NCBI GenBank assembly: GCA_000992165.1
Contig: LBTS01000002.1
Coordinates: forward strand, 1-37,947
Length of the DNA: 37,947 bases
Origin: Candidatus Moranbacteria bacterium GW2011_GWC2_37_8
GTDB taxonomy: Bacteria > Patescibacteriota > Minisyncoccia > Moranbacterales > GWC2-37-73
Direction: 5' to 3'
Shown here piece after piece: positions 15,255 to 23,655 of the stretch. Each line of letters starts with the position of its first letter. Position 1 is the first letter of the stretch. Under the pieces are notes generated by a model, which had not been told where the DNA came from, searched no databases, and saw only the letters and a list, made by a program, of their open reading frames with translations. Both the position numbers and the translations under genes were made by a program.

Positions 15255-15283
15255 AGTATACCCCAAAGCAAAAAACTTGTCAA
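15255..15283 (-). promoter_or_regulatory. promoter of rplU
   Basis: Minus-strand TTGACA (15283-15278), a 17-nt spacer and TATACT (15260-15255): nearly consensus, as expected for a ribosomal protein gene. Confidence 0.85.
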
Positions 15284-15428
15284 TAAAGGGAGTTTTTTGA
15301 AAATTCCCAATTTCTAATTCCTAATTTCTAATGAATTTCAAATGCCGAATTTTAAACTTTTGAACGATTTCATCATTTAAATTGGAATTTTATTGGAAAT
15401 TAGATATTAGTTATTAGTAATTTATGAT

Positions 15429-17291
15429 TTATTCCAACACTGCCTTAATCCTTCTCACTCCGGCGCTTGAGGCCTCTTCCTTTTGAATCCTGAAGCTTCC
15501 TAGAGCGCCAGTATGCTCTACATGGGGCCCACCACATATTTCCTTACTGAACAGCACCCCATCTTTTTCAGCGGTATAGACGGTCACTTTTTCGCCATAT
15601 TTTGACTCAAAAGCGCCCATTGCGCCTGCTTTTTTGGCTTCATCAAGCGTCATTTCCTCCTTTTTAACGACTGCATTAGCCTCAATTGCATCATTTACCA
15701 GTCTTTCAACCTCTTTTTTCTGTTCATCTGTCATTTTCTCGCCATGTGAAAAATCAAAGCGAAGGCGTTCAGCTGTGATATTTGAACCCTTTTGCATCAC
15801 GTGATCCCCTAAAACTTTACGCAAGGCAGACAACATCAAATGAGCCGCAGTATGAAGTTTGGTCGTTTCCTCTCCTGAATCTTGCAGCCCTCCCTTAAAC
15901 ATTCCAGCTGAAGCAGTGCGAGAAAGTTCTTGATGCTTTTTAAGTTCTTCATTGAACTCAACTTCGTCAACAGTCACATTTTTCTCATTCGCCAGTTCAA
16001 TCGTAAGCTCAAGTGGAAATCCATAAGTCTGATATAAATCAAAAGCATCTTTTCCAGAAATATTTTCTCCCGACATTTTATTAAATTGTCTCAAACCATT
16101 TTCGATTGTCTTTCTGAATTTCTCTTCTTCCTTCTTAAGTTCATCAAAAATAGTTGCGCGTTTCTTGTTAAGTTCGGGATATTGCTCGCTATACATTTGA
16201 ATCACAATTTCAGCCACGTTTACTGAAAAATCTTTTTCAATCCCGATCAATTTTCCATAACGTACCGCACGGCGAATAAGGCGTCTCAAGACATAACCTG
16301 CTCCAGTATTTAATGGAACAACTCCGTCGCCAATCAAAAATGTGCCGGCCTTTAAATGATCGCAAATGATCCTAAATGATTTTGTCACATCTTCACTTTC
16401 AGCATATTTTTTTCCTGAAAGCTCTTCGATTTTCAAAATGATAGCCGAAAATAAATCTGTTAAAAATATGTCTTGGGTATTTTCGCTTACCGCCACCATT
16501 CTTTCTAGTCCGCCACCGAAATCAATATTTCCCTTTGGAAGCTGCTCGAAACCTTTTTCGGTTTTAATATATTGCATGAAAACATTATTTCCGATTTCCA
16601 AGAAACGTCCACAGTCGCAGTTCACGTGACATGGCAAGTCTTTAAACTCAGATTTTTCATGGAGCCCCAATTCAACTCCGAAATCCCAAAACATTTCACT
16701 GTCCGGTCCGCCTAGCTCACCCAATGGCATATTATCAGGCACACCTGCGCGGCTCCACCAATTTTTCTTTTCTTCATAATAGAAAATTTTTCCACCTTGC
16801 ATTCCATCTCTTTCTGAAAAATCAACATCCTTAGCTTCGATTCCAACTTCAGCAAATTTTTCTTTCCAAAAACTCACAGCTTCTGTGTCGCGAGCAATTC
16901 CAAGCTTATCATTACCGCGAAAAACTGTGACGAAAAGTTTTTCAGGATCAAGTCCGATTTCTTTGGTCAGAAATTCAAACATCCAAGCCACCTGCTCTTT
17001 TTTGAAATAATCACCGAAAGACCAATTCCCCAACATTTCAAAAAATGTTGTGTGACGATTGTCGCCAACCTCTTCAATATCTTGAGCTCTGAAACATTTT
17101 TGCGAATCAACTAATCTTGTTCCCAATGGATGTTTTTCTCCAAGAAGATATTGGATCATTGGTTGCATTCCGCTGCCTGTGAAAAGTGTGGTTGGATCAT
17201 TTTCCGGAGTCAACAAAGCAGAAGGCACAATAGTATGCCCCTTGGATTCAAAAAATTTCAAATATTTAGTTCGCAGTTCGTTTGCATTCAT
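15429..17291 (-). CDS. alaS: alanine--tRNA ligase, short form without C-Ala domain
   Basis: Class II synthetase charging tRNA-Ala. It shows the aminoacylation core (TGSGMQPMIQYLLG near 38, HTTFFEMLGNWSFGDYF near 78, GGGLERMV near 253) and the editing domain with both zinc-site halves (HTAAH near 482, CGGPHVEHTG near 593). It stops at 620 aa, right after the editing domain; the roughly 250-residue DHHA1/C-Ala region of standard 870-aa AlaS is absent, with an ordinary stop and no downstream remnant. This looks like a natural short form rather than a break. No SD. Upstream and codirectional genes: the 73-aa gene, the coiled-coil gene and mnmA. Confidence 0.96.
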   Translation of the reverse strand: MNANELRTKYLKFFESKGHTIVPSALLTPENDPTTLFTGSGMQPMIQYLLGEKHPLGTRLVDSQKCFRAQDIEEVGDNRHTTFFEMLGNWSFGDYFKKEQVAWMFEFLTKEIGLDPEKLFVTVFRGNDKLGIARDTEAVSFWKEKFAEVGIEAKDVDFSERDGMQGGKIFYYEEKKNWWSRAGVPDNMPLGELGGPDSEMFWDFGVELGLHEKSEFKDLPCHVNCDCGRFLEIGNNVFMQYIKTEKGFEQLPKGNIDFGGGLERMVAVSENTQDIFLTDLFSAIILKIEELSGKKYAESEDVTKSFRIICDHLKAGTFLIGDGVVPLNTGAGYVLRRLIRRAVRYGKLIGIEKDFSVNVAEIVIQMYSEQYPELNKKRATIFDELKKEEEKFRKTIENGLRQFNKMSGENISGKDAFDLYQTYGFPLELTIELANEKNVTVDEVEFNEELKKHQELSRTASAGMFKGGLQDSGEETTKLHTAAHLMLSALRKVLGDHVMQKGSNITAERLRFDFSHGEKMTDEQKKEVERLVNDAIEANAVVKKEEMTLDEAKKAGAMGAFESKYGEKVTVYTAEKDGVLFSKEICGGPHVEHTGALGSFRIQKEEASSAGVRRIKAVLE

Positions 17292-17334
17292 TATGATAGG
17301 GGTTAGGAATTAGGAAGTAGCTAGTTCTAAATTC

Positions 17335-17556
17335 TTATTTCAACATTTTTTCAAGCTCAGCTCTTTCATGTCTACCGACCAGAAATTTATAATCTCGCTC
17401 TTCCAAAAACAAATCAATTGCTTGATCGATATTAATTTTTCCACTCGCCAAATCTCTTCCAACCTGCTTCATCTTTGATTCACCCATACCTGAAAGTTTC
17501 TCTTTGAAACCTTTTTGTTCGATAAATTTTTTAACAGTTGAAAAAAAATCTTTCAT
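17335..17556 (-). CDS. hypothetical small soluble protein (73 aa)
   Basis: A Lys/Glu-rich helical protein (MKDFFSTVKKFIEQKG... ending RAELEKMLK) without Cys or membrane segment; I recognise no family. It reads as a genuine, well-composed protein and lies 43 nt before alaS in the same direction. A perfect TATAAT (minus strand, 17572-17567) lies 10 nt before its ATG, so the transcript should have a leader of only about 3 nt; the -35 is weak. Cotranscription with alaS is likely. Confidence 0.75.
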   Translation of the reverse strand: MKDFFSTVKKFIEQKGFKEKLSGMGESKMKQVGRDLASGKINIDQAIDLFLEERDYKFLVGRHERAELEKMLK

Positions 17557-17585
17557 ATGATTATCTATTATATATTTTTAATAAC

Positions 17586-17846
17586 CTATCTACCCAAATT
17601 ATTCATCTGGTGCTTGAGTTTTATAAGTTCATTTTGAAATTGCATATTCTGCGCATCCAATTTTTTCATTATGTTTTCCTTCACTGTTATATCCATTTGC
17701 AGTTGAGCTTGCTTATGCTTTAAATCTCTAATCGCAACTTCAGCATCAAGCCTGGCTCGCGTCAACTTTTTCACATCACTATCCTTAAGCATTATTTCTA
17801 TTTGCAGTTTTTTCTTCTGTGTCAAAAGTTCTGGTGATAATTGCAT
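17586..17846 (-). CDS. small coiled-coil protein (86 aa)
   Basis: The frame runs back to 17963 and would overlap the end of mnmA, but the upstream part translates intergenic word-repeat DNA, so I place the start at the ATG at 17846 (MQLSPELLTQKKKLQ). From about residue 5 to 80 it is one long coiled coil with Leu/Ile/Met heptads (KKLTRARLDAEVAIRDLKHK; MQFQNELIKLKHQMNNL). No SD. Function unknown; a structural or scaffold role is only a guess. Confidence 0.6.
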   Translation of the reverse strand: MQLSPELLTQKKKLQIEIMLKDSDVKKLTRARLDAEVAIRDLKHKQAQLQMDITVKENIMKKLDAQNMQFQNELIKLKHQMNNLGR

Positions 17847-17919
17847 AAAAATTAAATGTCGCGAAGCGACTCGATCATTGGAAATTAAAAATTGGAAATT
17901 GGAAATTTTATAGCAGCAG

Positions 17920-19026
17920 CTATAATATTGTTCCCCCTCCAAGCACTTCGTTGTCATCAGCATAGAACACAGCTGACTGACCTGGCGTAATAGCTTTTTG
18001 TCCTTCCAAAAATTCCACCTCGTATTTCTTACCGGTTGCTGATGACTGATTACTGATGACTGACTTAATTATACCACGCACCAGCTGATGCCGATATCTA
18101 ATCTTAATATTTGCTTCAAGTGGCAATTTGGGCTCATTAGCAATCCAATTTTTAAGCTCAACAATCATGGTTTTTTTGAATATTTTCTCATTCGCTTCAT
18201 CGTTGGTTACTATTAAGCGATTGTTTTTGAAATCTCTTTCAACGACAAAATACGGACCATTTCCTCCAATATTAATCCCCTTTCTTTGTCCAATAGTATA
18301 AAGCTCCAAACCTTCATGCATGCCAATTTTTTCACCCTCCGTGTTTATGATTTCTCCGGGCGACAATTTCAAATTGCGTTTAATAAATTTGGTTGGCGTT
18401 TTTTCAGGCGTAAAACAAAGTCCTTGAGAATCTTCCTTATCAAAAACTGGCAGATTTATTTTTTCCGCAATTTTTCGTATTTCAGGCTTCTTGTATCCTC
18501 CCACGGGAAACAAAATCCTCGAAAGTTGTTTTTGAGAAAGTGAATACAAAAAGTATGTCTGGTCTTTTTCTTCGTCAGATGAAGTGTAGAGATGATATTT
18601 TCCATCAATCATTTCCAGTTTTGCATAATGCCCTGTTGCGACAAAGTCTGCGTCCATTTCAAGCATCTTCTTATACAAAAAATTGAATTTGATTCGCTCA
18701 TTGCAAACTACGCAAGGATTTGGAGTTCGTCCAGCCTTAGTTTCTTCTAAGAAATAGTCTACGACTTCTTTTTTAAATTCTTCTGCGGCATTGACAGTAT
18801 AGAGTGGAATATCCAAAAGCTGGGCCACTTTGCGAGCATCTTGCTGAGATTCAACGCTGCAGCATTTATTCTCCCTGAGTGAATCCTGTCCGGGTTCCTT
18901 CCAGAAATGCAAAAAAACTCCCACGACGTCATAGCCTTGCTCTTTCAAAAGTGCGGCTGCCACCGAAGAATCCACTCCGGCGCTCATCCCCACAATAACC
19001 CGTTTTTTTGGTGCTTCTTTAGTCAT
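17920..19026 (-). CDS. mnmA: tRNA-specific 2-thiouridylase MnmA
   Basis: Makes s2U34 in tRNA-Lys, -Glu and -Gln. 368 aa. It has an N-type ATP pyrophosphatase loop GMSAGVDSSVAA (13-24), the catalytic Cys pair in NPCVVCNE near 103 and EDSQGLCF near 203, and a C-terminal beta-barrel ending PGQSAVFY and LGGGTIL. In the C-terminal domain (about residues 320-330) the segment SVISNQSSAT is encoded by repeat-like DNA (18038-18066) resembling intergenic words elsewhere. The promoter 19036-19064 places transcription start about 3 nt before ATG, so the mRNA is near-leaderless. Confidence 0.97.
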   Translation of the reverse strand: MTKEAPKKRVIVGMSAGVDSSVAAALLKEQGYDVVGVFLHFWKEPGQDSLRENKCCSVESQQDARKVAQLLDIPLYTVNAAEEFKKEVVDYFLEETKAGRTPNPCVVCNERIKFNFLYKKMLEMDADFVATGHYAKLEMIDGKYHLYTSSDEEKDQTYFLYSLSQKQLSRILFPVGGYKKPEIRKIAEKINLPVFDKEDSQGLCFTPEKTPTKFIKRNLKLSPGEIINTEGEKIGMHEGLELYTIGQRKGINIGGNGPYFVVERDFKNNRLIVTNDEANEKIFKKTMIVELKNWIANEPKLPLEANIKIRYRHQLVRGIIKSVISNQSSATGKKYEVEFLEGQKAITPGQSAVFYADDNEVLGGGTIL

Positions 19027-19035
19027 ATGTGCTTT

Positions 19036-19064
19036 ATTCTAGCACTGTAGATAAGGATTGTAAA
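19036..19064 (-). promoter_or_regulatory. promoter of mnmA (near-leaderless)
   Basis: Minus-strand TTTACA (19064-19059), a 17-nt spacer and TAGAAT (19041-19036), with only 9 nt to the ATG at 19026. Confidence 0.7.
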
Positions 19065-19073
19065 CGCTTTATA

Positions 19074-20258
19074 TTAAACCATTTTTTCCAATTCAGGAAG
19101 AATATCTTGCAAATCCCCCTTCAGTAAGTAATCCTCTTCTCCCACAAAATTAGGTTGCACGAGATTTATAGCAATCAATTTACCATTTGGATTATTTTCT
19201 TTATACCAAGCCAGCATACCTCTATCATCACTGCTCAATCCTACAGTAATAATTGCATCAATTTCTTTCAGCCAACTTGGCTGAATGTTTTCTTTTAACC
19301 AATCTCCAGTGGGTCTAAGTGCCTGAATTCCAGTTTTTTCATGCAAGTGATCCACATTCTCTGTGAATATCTTGCATTGCAATTTTTCAGCCAATCTCGT
19401 CAACGCTGAGTGCGCAATAGTCGGTCCATTTTCGAATGCAGCATTAGCAAAATCATCCCAAGGCTTAAGGGCTTTCTCGGGTTCACTGACTGCAAGCATT
19501 ATTAACTCATCACTATTCCTCAATCCATCTAATCTTAGTGATTTTTCAAGATCCTGCATCCCATAAACTCCTCCAGCCACTGAAATCCCAGCGCCCGTAT
19601 AAAACAAAACTTTTTTACTTTTCAATATTTCACAAACTTTCTCAATATCCATTTCCACAGGACTTGGCTTTTCAATGACCTTAGCAACTTCCAATCTTAC
19701 TTTTTTAAATATTTCTTCATCCAATAATCCCTCCGATCCTTTTCCATTCCTATGATTATCAAAAATTGTTTTTGCTATTTCCAAAGATTTTTCAAGTGTG
19801 AAATTTGAATTTCTCAAGACAATATCCGCATATACTTTTATGTTTTTATCGTCATCAGCAAATCTTATAAATCCTGCATTACTAAAATCTCTCTTTTTGG
19901 TTATGCAATAGCTTTTAGGTTTTTTATTATTCTCAACATCCTCTTCGAATTTTTCCTCTTTTTTTGGAGTAGTGCCAATGTCTAGAATAAAAACATCTTG
20001 TTCTATGCCATCAACCTGCTTTCTTATTTTGGTAAATTTCTTTCTTTCATCTTCAGTTAATGATTCTGGAAGTGCTTGATAGCATTCAATATGTATGAAG
20101 GAACCATTTGGAGAATGCATGAGATCAAATTTTCTCGTATCAAAAGAAAAACCAAAATCCATTGCTCTTGTTTTTTCAATCACTTTTTCCGGTCCTCTTA
20201 ATAAAGGATTTTCTTTTTTGATTTCTTTTGCTTGTGTAAAAATTCTTTCACCTTCCAT
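19074..20258 (-). CDS. divergent Sir2-like protein with a novel N-terminal domain (394 aa)
   Basis: Residues about 210-394 are a Sir2/SIRT-type NAD-binding fold: GAGIS in FYTGAGISVAGGVYG (about 221), HSALTRLAEK, TENVDHLHEKTG (the TQN-I-D position) and ITVGLSSDD, INLV. Between TENVDH and ITVG only about 35 residues remain, so the zinc ribbon (no CxxC pair) and the catalytic HG motif appear missing, and the usual IPDFR is VYGMQD. Deacetylase activity is therefore doubtful; NAD binding, hydrolysis or sensing are alternatives. Residues 1-210 match nothing I know. It begins 23 nt after the Bro-N gene, so both belong to one transcription unit. Weak SD. Confidence 0.8.
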   Translation of the reverse strand: MEGERIFTQAKEIKKENPLLRGPEKVIEKTRAMDFGFSFDTRKFDLMHSPNGSFIHIECYQALPESLTEDERKKFTKIRKQVDGIEQDVFILDIGTTPKKEEKFEEDVENNKKPKSYCITKKRDFSNAGFIRFADDDKNIKVYADIVLRNSNFTLEKSLEIAKTIFDNHRNGKGSEGLLDEEIFKKVRLEVAKVIEKPSPVEMDIEKVCEILKSKKVLFYTGAGISVAGGVYGMQDLEKSLRLDGLRNSDELIMLAVSEPEKALKPWDDFANAAFENGPTIAHSALTRLAEKLQCKIFTENVDHLHEKTGIQALRPTGDWLKENIQPSWLKEIDAIITVGLSSDDRGMLAWYKENNPNGKLIAINLVQPNFVGEEDYLLKGDLQDILPELEKMV

Positions 20259-20280
20259 AAATCTCTATTTCAAAAAAAAA

Positions 20281-21126
20281 TTATCTCAATCGTTTATCTT
20301 TCCTTCTTAAAGCCAGAAAATTTTCACCTGTCACCACACTTTTTCCGGTTTTTTCTTCGAGTGCAAGCCGGGCATCTTTGGCGATTTTTCCACCTTTTTT
20401 CGCGGGAATTTTGTTTTCCTCTAAGCCACGAGATTCCAATGTTTCGGCAATTTGACGTGTGGAAAGTTCCGCCAAGGCAGTGAAAACCAATTCCGCGTCG
20501 GACATATGATCGCGCAAATTTTGCGTTTTAAGATTTTTCAAATTTTTATGCTCACCAACAGTGAGGTCGCTCCATTCCTGATGAATTATATTCGTCAAAA
20601 TTGCAAATTCATCTTGCTTTTCCACCTCATTGTTTTTCCAATAGTCCGTCAGCTTGTTTCGGATTTCCTGCCCCATCATTCTTTGCTGGATCCATTTTTC
20701 ACTGCGACCCATTTTTTGCCAATATCCCCTTGAACGATTCACGCCCTTTTCCGGATCAGACATTTCCTGAATTCTTTCATAGCCAACTTTTGCCAGCCAC
20801 AATTTGATTGGTTCAGCTTTCTTGGAAGGCACTGATTGAATTAGACGCAAAATGGTTTCCACATTAGCCACGTCAGTTTCGCGCATTTTTCCATCTTGCG
20901 CTAACATTTTCAACTGGTCACAATTTGTGACCAGTTCACTACCTTCATCTTTTAGTCTATTTTTCAATGTTGTCCAGTAGCTTTTAGCCTTCTTGAAATT
21001 TTTCTGATCAATCAACGCCGCCACAACGTCAATCACCGAAAAAAACCAAGTTTCAGTTTTTTCATCGAAGTGCCGACGAATTTTGAAATTCTCAAAAATT
21101 GCCAGCGAATCTTCATTGTTTTTCAT
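20281..21126 (-). CDS. Bro-N (antirepressor-like) domain protein
   Basis: 281 aa. Residues about 10-120 form a Bro-N domain (FKIRRHFDEKTETWFFSVIDVVAALI, then KAKSYWTTLKNRLKDEGSEL), the DNA-binding module of phage antirepressors and of DinD-type proteins. The C-terminal part (about 125-281; WQKMGRSEKWIQQRMMG, EWSDLTVGEHKNLKNLK, NLRDHMSDAELVFTALAELSTRQIAE) is the extension found in non-phage chromosomal members. No SD. The promoter and a 9-bp inverted repeat over its -10 box suggest autoregulation. The Sir2-like gene follows after 23 nt. There are no phage structural genes around it. Confidence 0.85.
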   Translation of the reverse strand: MKNNEDSLAIFENFKIRRHFDEKTETWFFSVIDVVAALIDQKNFKKAKSYWTTLKNRLKDEGSELVTNCDQLKMLAQDGKMRETDVANVETILRLIQSVPSKKAEPIKLWLAKVGYERIQEMSDPEKGVNRSRGYWQKMGRSEKWIQQRMMGQEIRNKLTDYWKNNEVEKQDEFAILTNIIHQEWSDLTVGEHKNLKNLKTQNLRDHMSDAELVFTALAELSTRQIAETLESRGLEENKIPAKKGGKIAKDARLALEEKTGKSVVTGENFLALRRKDKRLR

Positions 21127-21146
21127 ATTGTTTTTTGTTTTAACGT

Positions 21147-21173
21147 CTTATAGTGATATCTTAACACTATAAG
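21147..21173. promoter_or_regulatory. inverted-repeat operator before the Bro-N gene
   Basis: Perfect 9-bp arms CTTATAGTG (21147-21155) and CACTATAAG (21165-21173) flank a 9-bp centre that contains the -10 box. The geometry equals that of CIRCE (9-9-9) but the sequence differs. A bound protein would occlude the promoter. Confidence 0.7.
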
Positions 21174-21186
21174 CAAAAGTCGTCAA
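21158..21186 (-). promoter_or_regulatory. promoter of the Bro-N/Sir2-like operon
   Basis: Minus-strand TTGACG (21186-21181), a 17-nt spacer and TAAGAT (21163-21158). The leader is about 25 nt. Confidence 0.7.
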
Positions 21187-21201
21187 ATATGCCTTGTCTC
21201 C

Positions 21202-21216
21202 GGAGGACAGTCCTCC
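21202..21216. repeat. GGAGGAC palindrome
   Basis: The perfect palindrome GGAGGAC-A-GTCCTCC lies between the HAD gene stop and the Bro-N promoter. It has no good T run, so it is a weak terminator at best. Confidence 0.4.
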
Positions 21217-21226
21217 TAAAAAGTTT

Positions 21227-21808
21227 CTACATTTCTTTTATCACTTCCATTACCTCATCAAAACTCGAAACAATTTTGAACGGATTACCCTTTTCAAGCC
21301 TCTCTCGTTCATGAAAACCAAAATCCACTGCGATTGTTCTGAGTCCGACTTTGTTTCCTTCTAAGATATCCCCAAGTGTATCCGTCACAAAAATACAATC
21401 TTTAACCTTCAGGTCATATTTTCGAAATAAATATTTGAATTTTTCCACTTTTGATTGATGAGATTCTGCCCCAAGTATTTCTTTGAAAACATGGGTGAAG
21501 TTATTATTCTGAAAATATGTATTCAATGCCTCTTCCTGATTCGATGAAACAATAAACAACACGTGTTTTTCTGACAGCATTTCTAATTTATTCTTTATGT
21601 TTTCGTCAGCTTTTAAAGATTTAAACACCTCTCTTTGTAATTTATGCATTCCATCATGTTTTTCCTTTTCTACTTTATGACATTCATGAATGTTTCCGTT
21701 AAAAAGGTTTCTATATTCATCTTTTGACATGTTCTCACCGAATATCTCGTGCGCTAATTCAAAGGTATCATGAATCACCCCATCAAAATCAAAAATTATT
21801 GTTTTCAT
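21227..21808 (-). CDS. HAD-superfamily hydrolase (phosphoglycolate phosphatase-like)
   Basis: 193 aa, class IA HAD fold. Motif I DFDGVIHDT (7-15) carries the nucleophile Asp7 and the acid/base Asp9; motif II is FIVSSNQEE near 90; the motif III Lys is likely in KVEKFKYLF; motif IV is FVTDTLGDILEGNKVG near 150. The cap is a small helical insert (about 17-80). The substrate is probably a small phosphorylated metabolite, but it cannot be named. It is codirectional with the ABC exporter gene 89 nt upstream; an imperfect hairpin (about 21832-21858) in the gap could end the upstream transcript. No SD. Confidence 0.88.
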   Translation of the reverse strand: MKTIIFDFDGVIHDTFELAHEIFGENMSKDEYRNLFNGNIHECHKVEKEKHDGMHKLQREVFKSLKADENIKNKLEMLSEKHVLFIVSSNQEEALNTYFQNNNFTHVFKEILGAESHQSKVEKFKYLFRKYDLKVKDCIFVTDTLGDILEGNKVGLRTIAVDFGFHERERLEKGNPFKIVSSFDEVMEVIKEM

Positions 21809-21897
21809 ATCTTTAATATTTTAAATTAAATTTTTCAAGGAACCGTCCCTTGAAAATACAAACCAAGCAATAATTAAAAAATTATGGAAAAACAAAT

Positions 21898-23655
21898 TTA
21901 CGAAGAAAATTCTGAAGTTTGCTTTTGCCATAATGAATTATAGCGACCATTCAGATCTAATAATTCTTCATGACTTCCAGATTCAACTATTTTTCCTTCA
22001 TGCAGAACAATTATACGATCAAGCCCTGCAACAGTGCTCAGTCGATGCGCTACAACTATTGCCGTTTGCTTCCCTATAATTTCAGGCAATGCGCGCTGAA
22101 TTATTTGTTCACTTTCGCTGTCGAGAGCGCTAGTGGCTTCATCAAAAATCATAATAGGAGCTTTTTTGAGAATTGCGCGAGCAATCGCCACTCTTTGCTT
22201 TTGTCCGCCGCTTAATTTAACCCCTCGCTCGCCAACAATCGTGTCATAACCATCAGGCAATTTTTTTATAAACTCATGAGCATGAGCAGCTTTAGCTGCA
22301 CGAATAATTTCTTTGTCATCTGTATCGGAGTTATAATATGCGATATTTTCTTTTATACTTCTATGAAAAAGCAGCGGTTCCTGTGGCACATATGCTATCT
22401 TTTGTCTTAGTTCGCTTTGCCTTACATCGCGGATATCAATGCCATCAATTTTGATTGAGCCACTACCAATTTCATCAAAGCGAAGCAGTAGACTTGCGAG
22501 GGTACTTTTACCAGCGCCACTCAATCCAACCACACCAACTTGTTCTCCACCCTTTATTTTAATGTTGAGATTATTGAAAACTGATATTTTTTTCTTCTTG
22601 CGAGAATTTGATGGGTAGCTAAAATTTACTTTGTCTATATTGATCGCACCTTTTTTAATTAAAAGCTCTTTAGGGTTAACAGGATCACATATTTTCTCAT
22701 AATCATTGCCTAAATATTTTAATGTGGGATAAAGTTTGGTAGTTAAATCGTCGTGAGTTCTCACTAGCGAAGGCAATGCGTCAACACTGCGAATTATTTG
22801 AAACATATAAGTAAGTGTCAATACGATCAAGCCCAGCGATTGAGGCGCGGCGGAGGCAGAGTTAGACACAATAAGATAAACAGCTACCGTGATTCCGCAG
22901 GCCGTTATTATACTTCTAGGCAATTCCAGCAAAGTAGTTATCCCTCGTCTTAGTCCAAAGATTGCTGTTTCTTGCTTTACTAATTCTACCATTTTACCTC
23001 TAGCCTTGTCTTCAATTCCTCCTGATTTAAAAGCAATGATATTGGTGATTACGTCAGAAACTTCACCAGTTATTTTGCGATATATTTCATGGGAAAGTTG
23101 ACGATGCTTGTCCACCTTGCATGATGACCACGCCACATAGGCAAATTGAATCAAAACAACCGTAGCCGCCACCAATCCAACTTGTGGAGATTTAAAGAAA
23201 AGCACCACAGGAGGCACGACAAGTGAAACAAAAGCGCCCATTGCGTCGCCTCGCAGGAATCCCAGCAAAAGTAAAGCTGCATCCAAATGCTGTCTATATA
23301 AACTAGCTAAATATCCCGTTTGATTGTCGCGATAAAATGAAACGTCTTTGCCAATCAACTTTTGATAAAAAACCACCGCAAGCTTTTTGAATTGCACTTC
23401 TTCAGCATGAGTAGAAAGCAATTCTCCAAATGCTCCTATTATTACTGCAGCAAGATAAGCTATGAAGAAATACAGTGTGTACTTTTTTGCAGCATCAAAA
23501 TTTCCAGAGGCAACATTGGCAGTCACCTGCGCTATTGCAATAGCGACATAAACTCTCATAACAACAGTGCGAAACAATTCCGCGAAAAAGCCAACCCACT
23601 GACCAATGCTGCTACCATAAGTGCGGAATATGAATTTGTAGACTTCTATGTTCAT
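21898..23655 (-). CDS. ABC exporter, fused membrane and ATPase domains
   Basis: A half-transporter of 585 aa that should work as a dimer. The N-terminal membrane domain (about 1-310) has several hydrophobic helices. The nucleotide-binding domain has Walker A GLSGAGKST near 375, signature LSGGQKQR near 484, Walker B IMIFDEATSALD and switch AHRLST. It resembles multidrug, lipid A or peptide exporters (MsbA/LmrA type); the substrate cannot be read from sequence and there is no C39 peptidase domain. Its ATG overlaps the end of the DUF5672-like gene by 4 nt (23652-23655), so translation is coupled. Confidence 0.95.
   Translation of the reverse strand: MNIEVYKFIFRTYGSSIGQWVGFFAELFRTVVMRVYVAIAIAQVTANVASGNFDAAKKYTLYFFIAYLAAVIIGAFGELLSTHAEEVQFKKLAVVFYQKLIGKDVSFYRDNQTGYLASLYRQHLDAALLLLGFLRGDAMGAFVSLVVPPVVLFFKSPQVGLVAATVVLIQFAYVAWSSCKVDKHRQLSHEIYRKITGEVSDVITNIIAFKSGGIEDKARGKMVELVKQETAIFGLRRGITTLLELPRSIITACGITVAVYLIVSNSASAAPQSLGLIVLTLTYMFQIIRSVDALPSLVRTHDDLTTKLYPTLKYLGNDYEKICDPVNPKELLIKKGAINIDKVNFSYPSNSRKKKKISVFNNLNIKIKGGEQVGVVGLSGAGKSTLASLLLRFDEIGSGSIKIDGIDIRDVRQSELRQKIAYVPQEPLLFHRSIKENIAYYNSDTDDKEIIRAAKAAHAHEFIKKLPDGYDTIVGERGVKLSGGQKQRVAIARAILKKAPIMIFDEATSALDSESEQIIQRALPEIIGKQTAIVVAHRLSTVAGLDRIIVLHEGKIVESGSHEELLDLNGRYNSLWQKQTSEFSS

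Noticed and set aside
20281-21126. Prophage region suggested by the Bro-N protein
   Set aside because: No integrase, terminase, capsid or lysis genes nearby; the neighbours are ordinary chromosomal genes.
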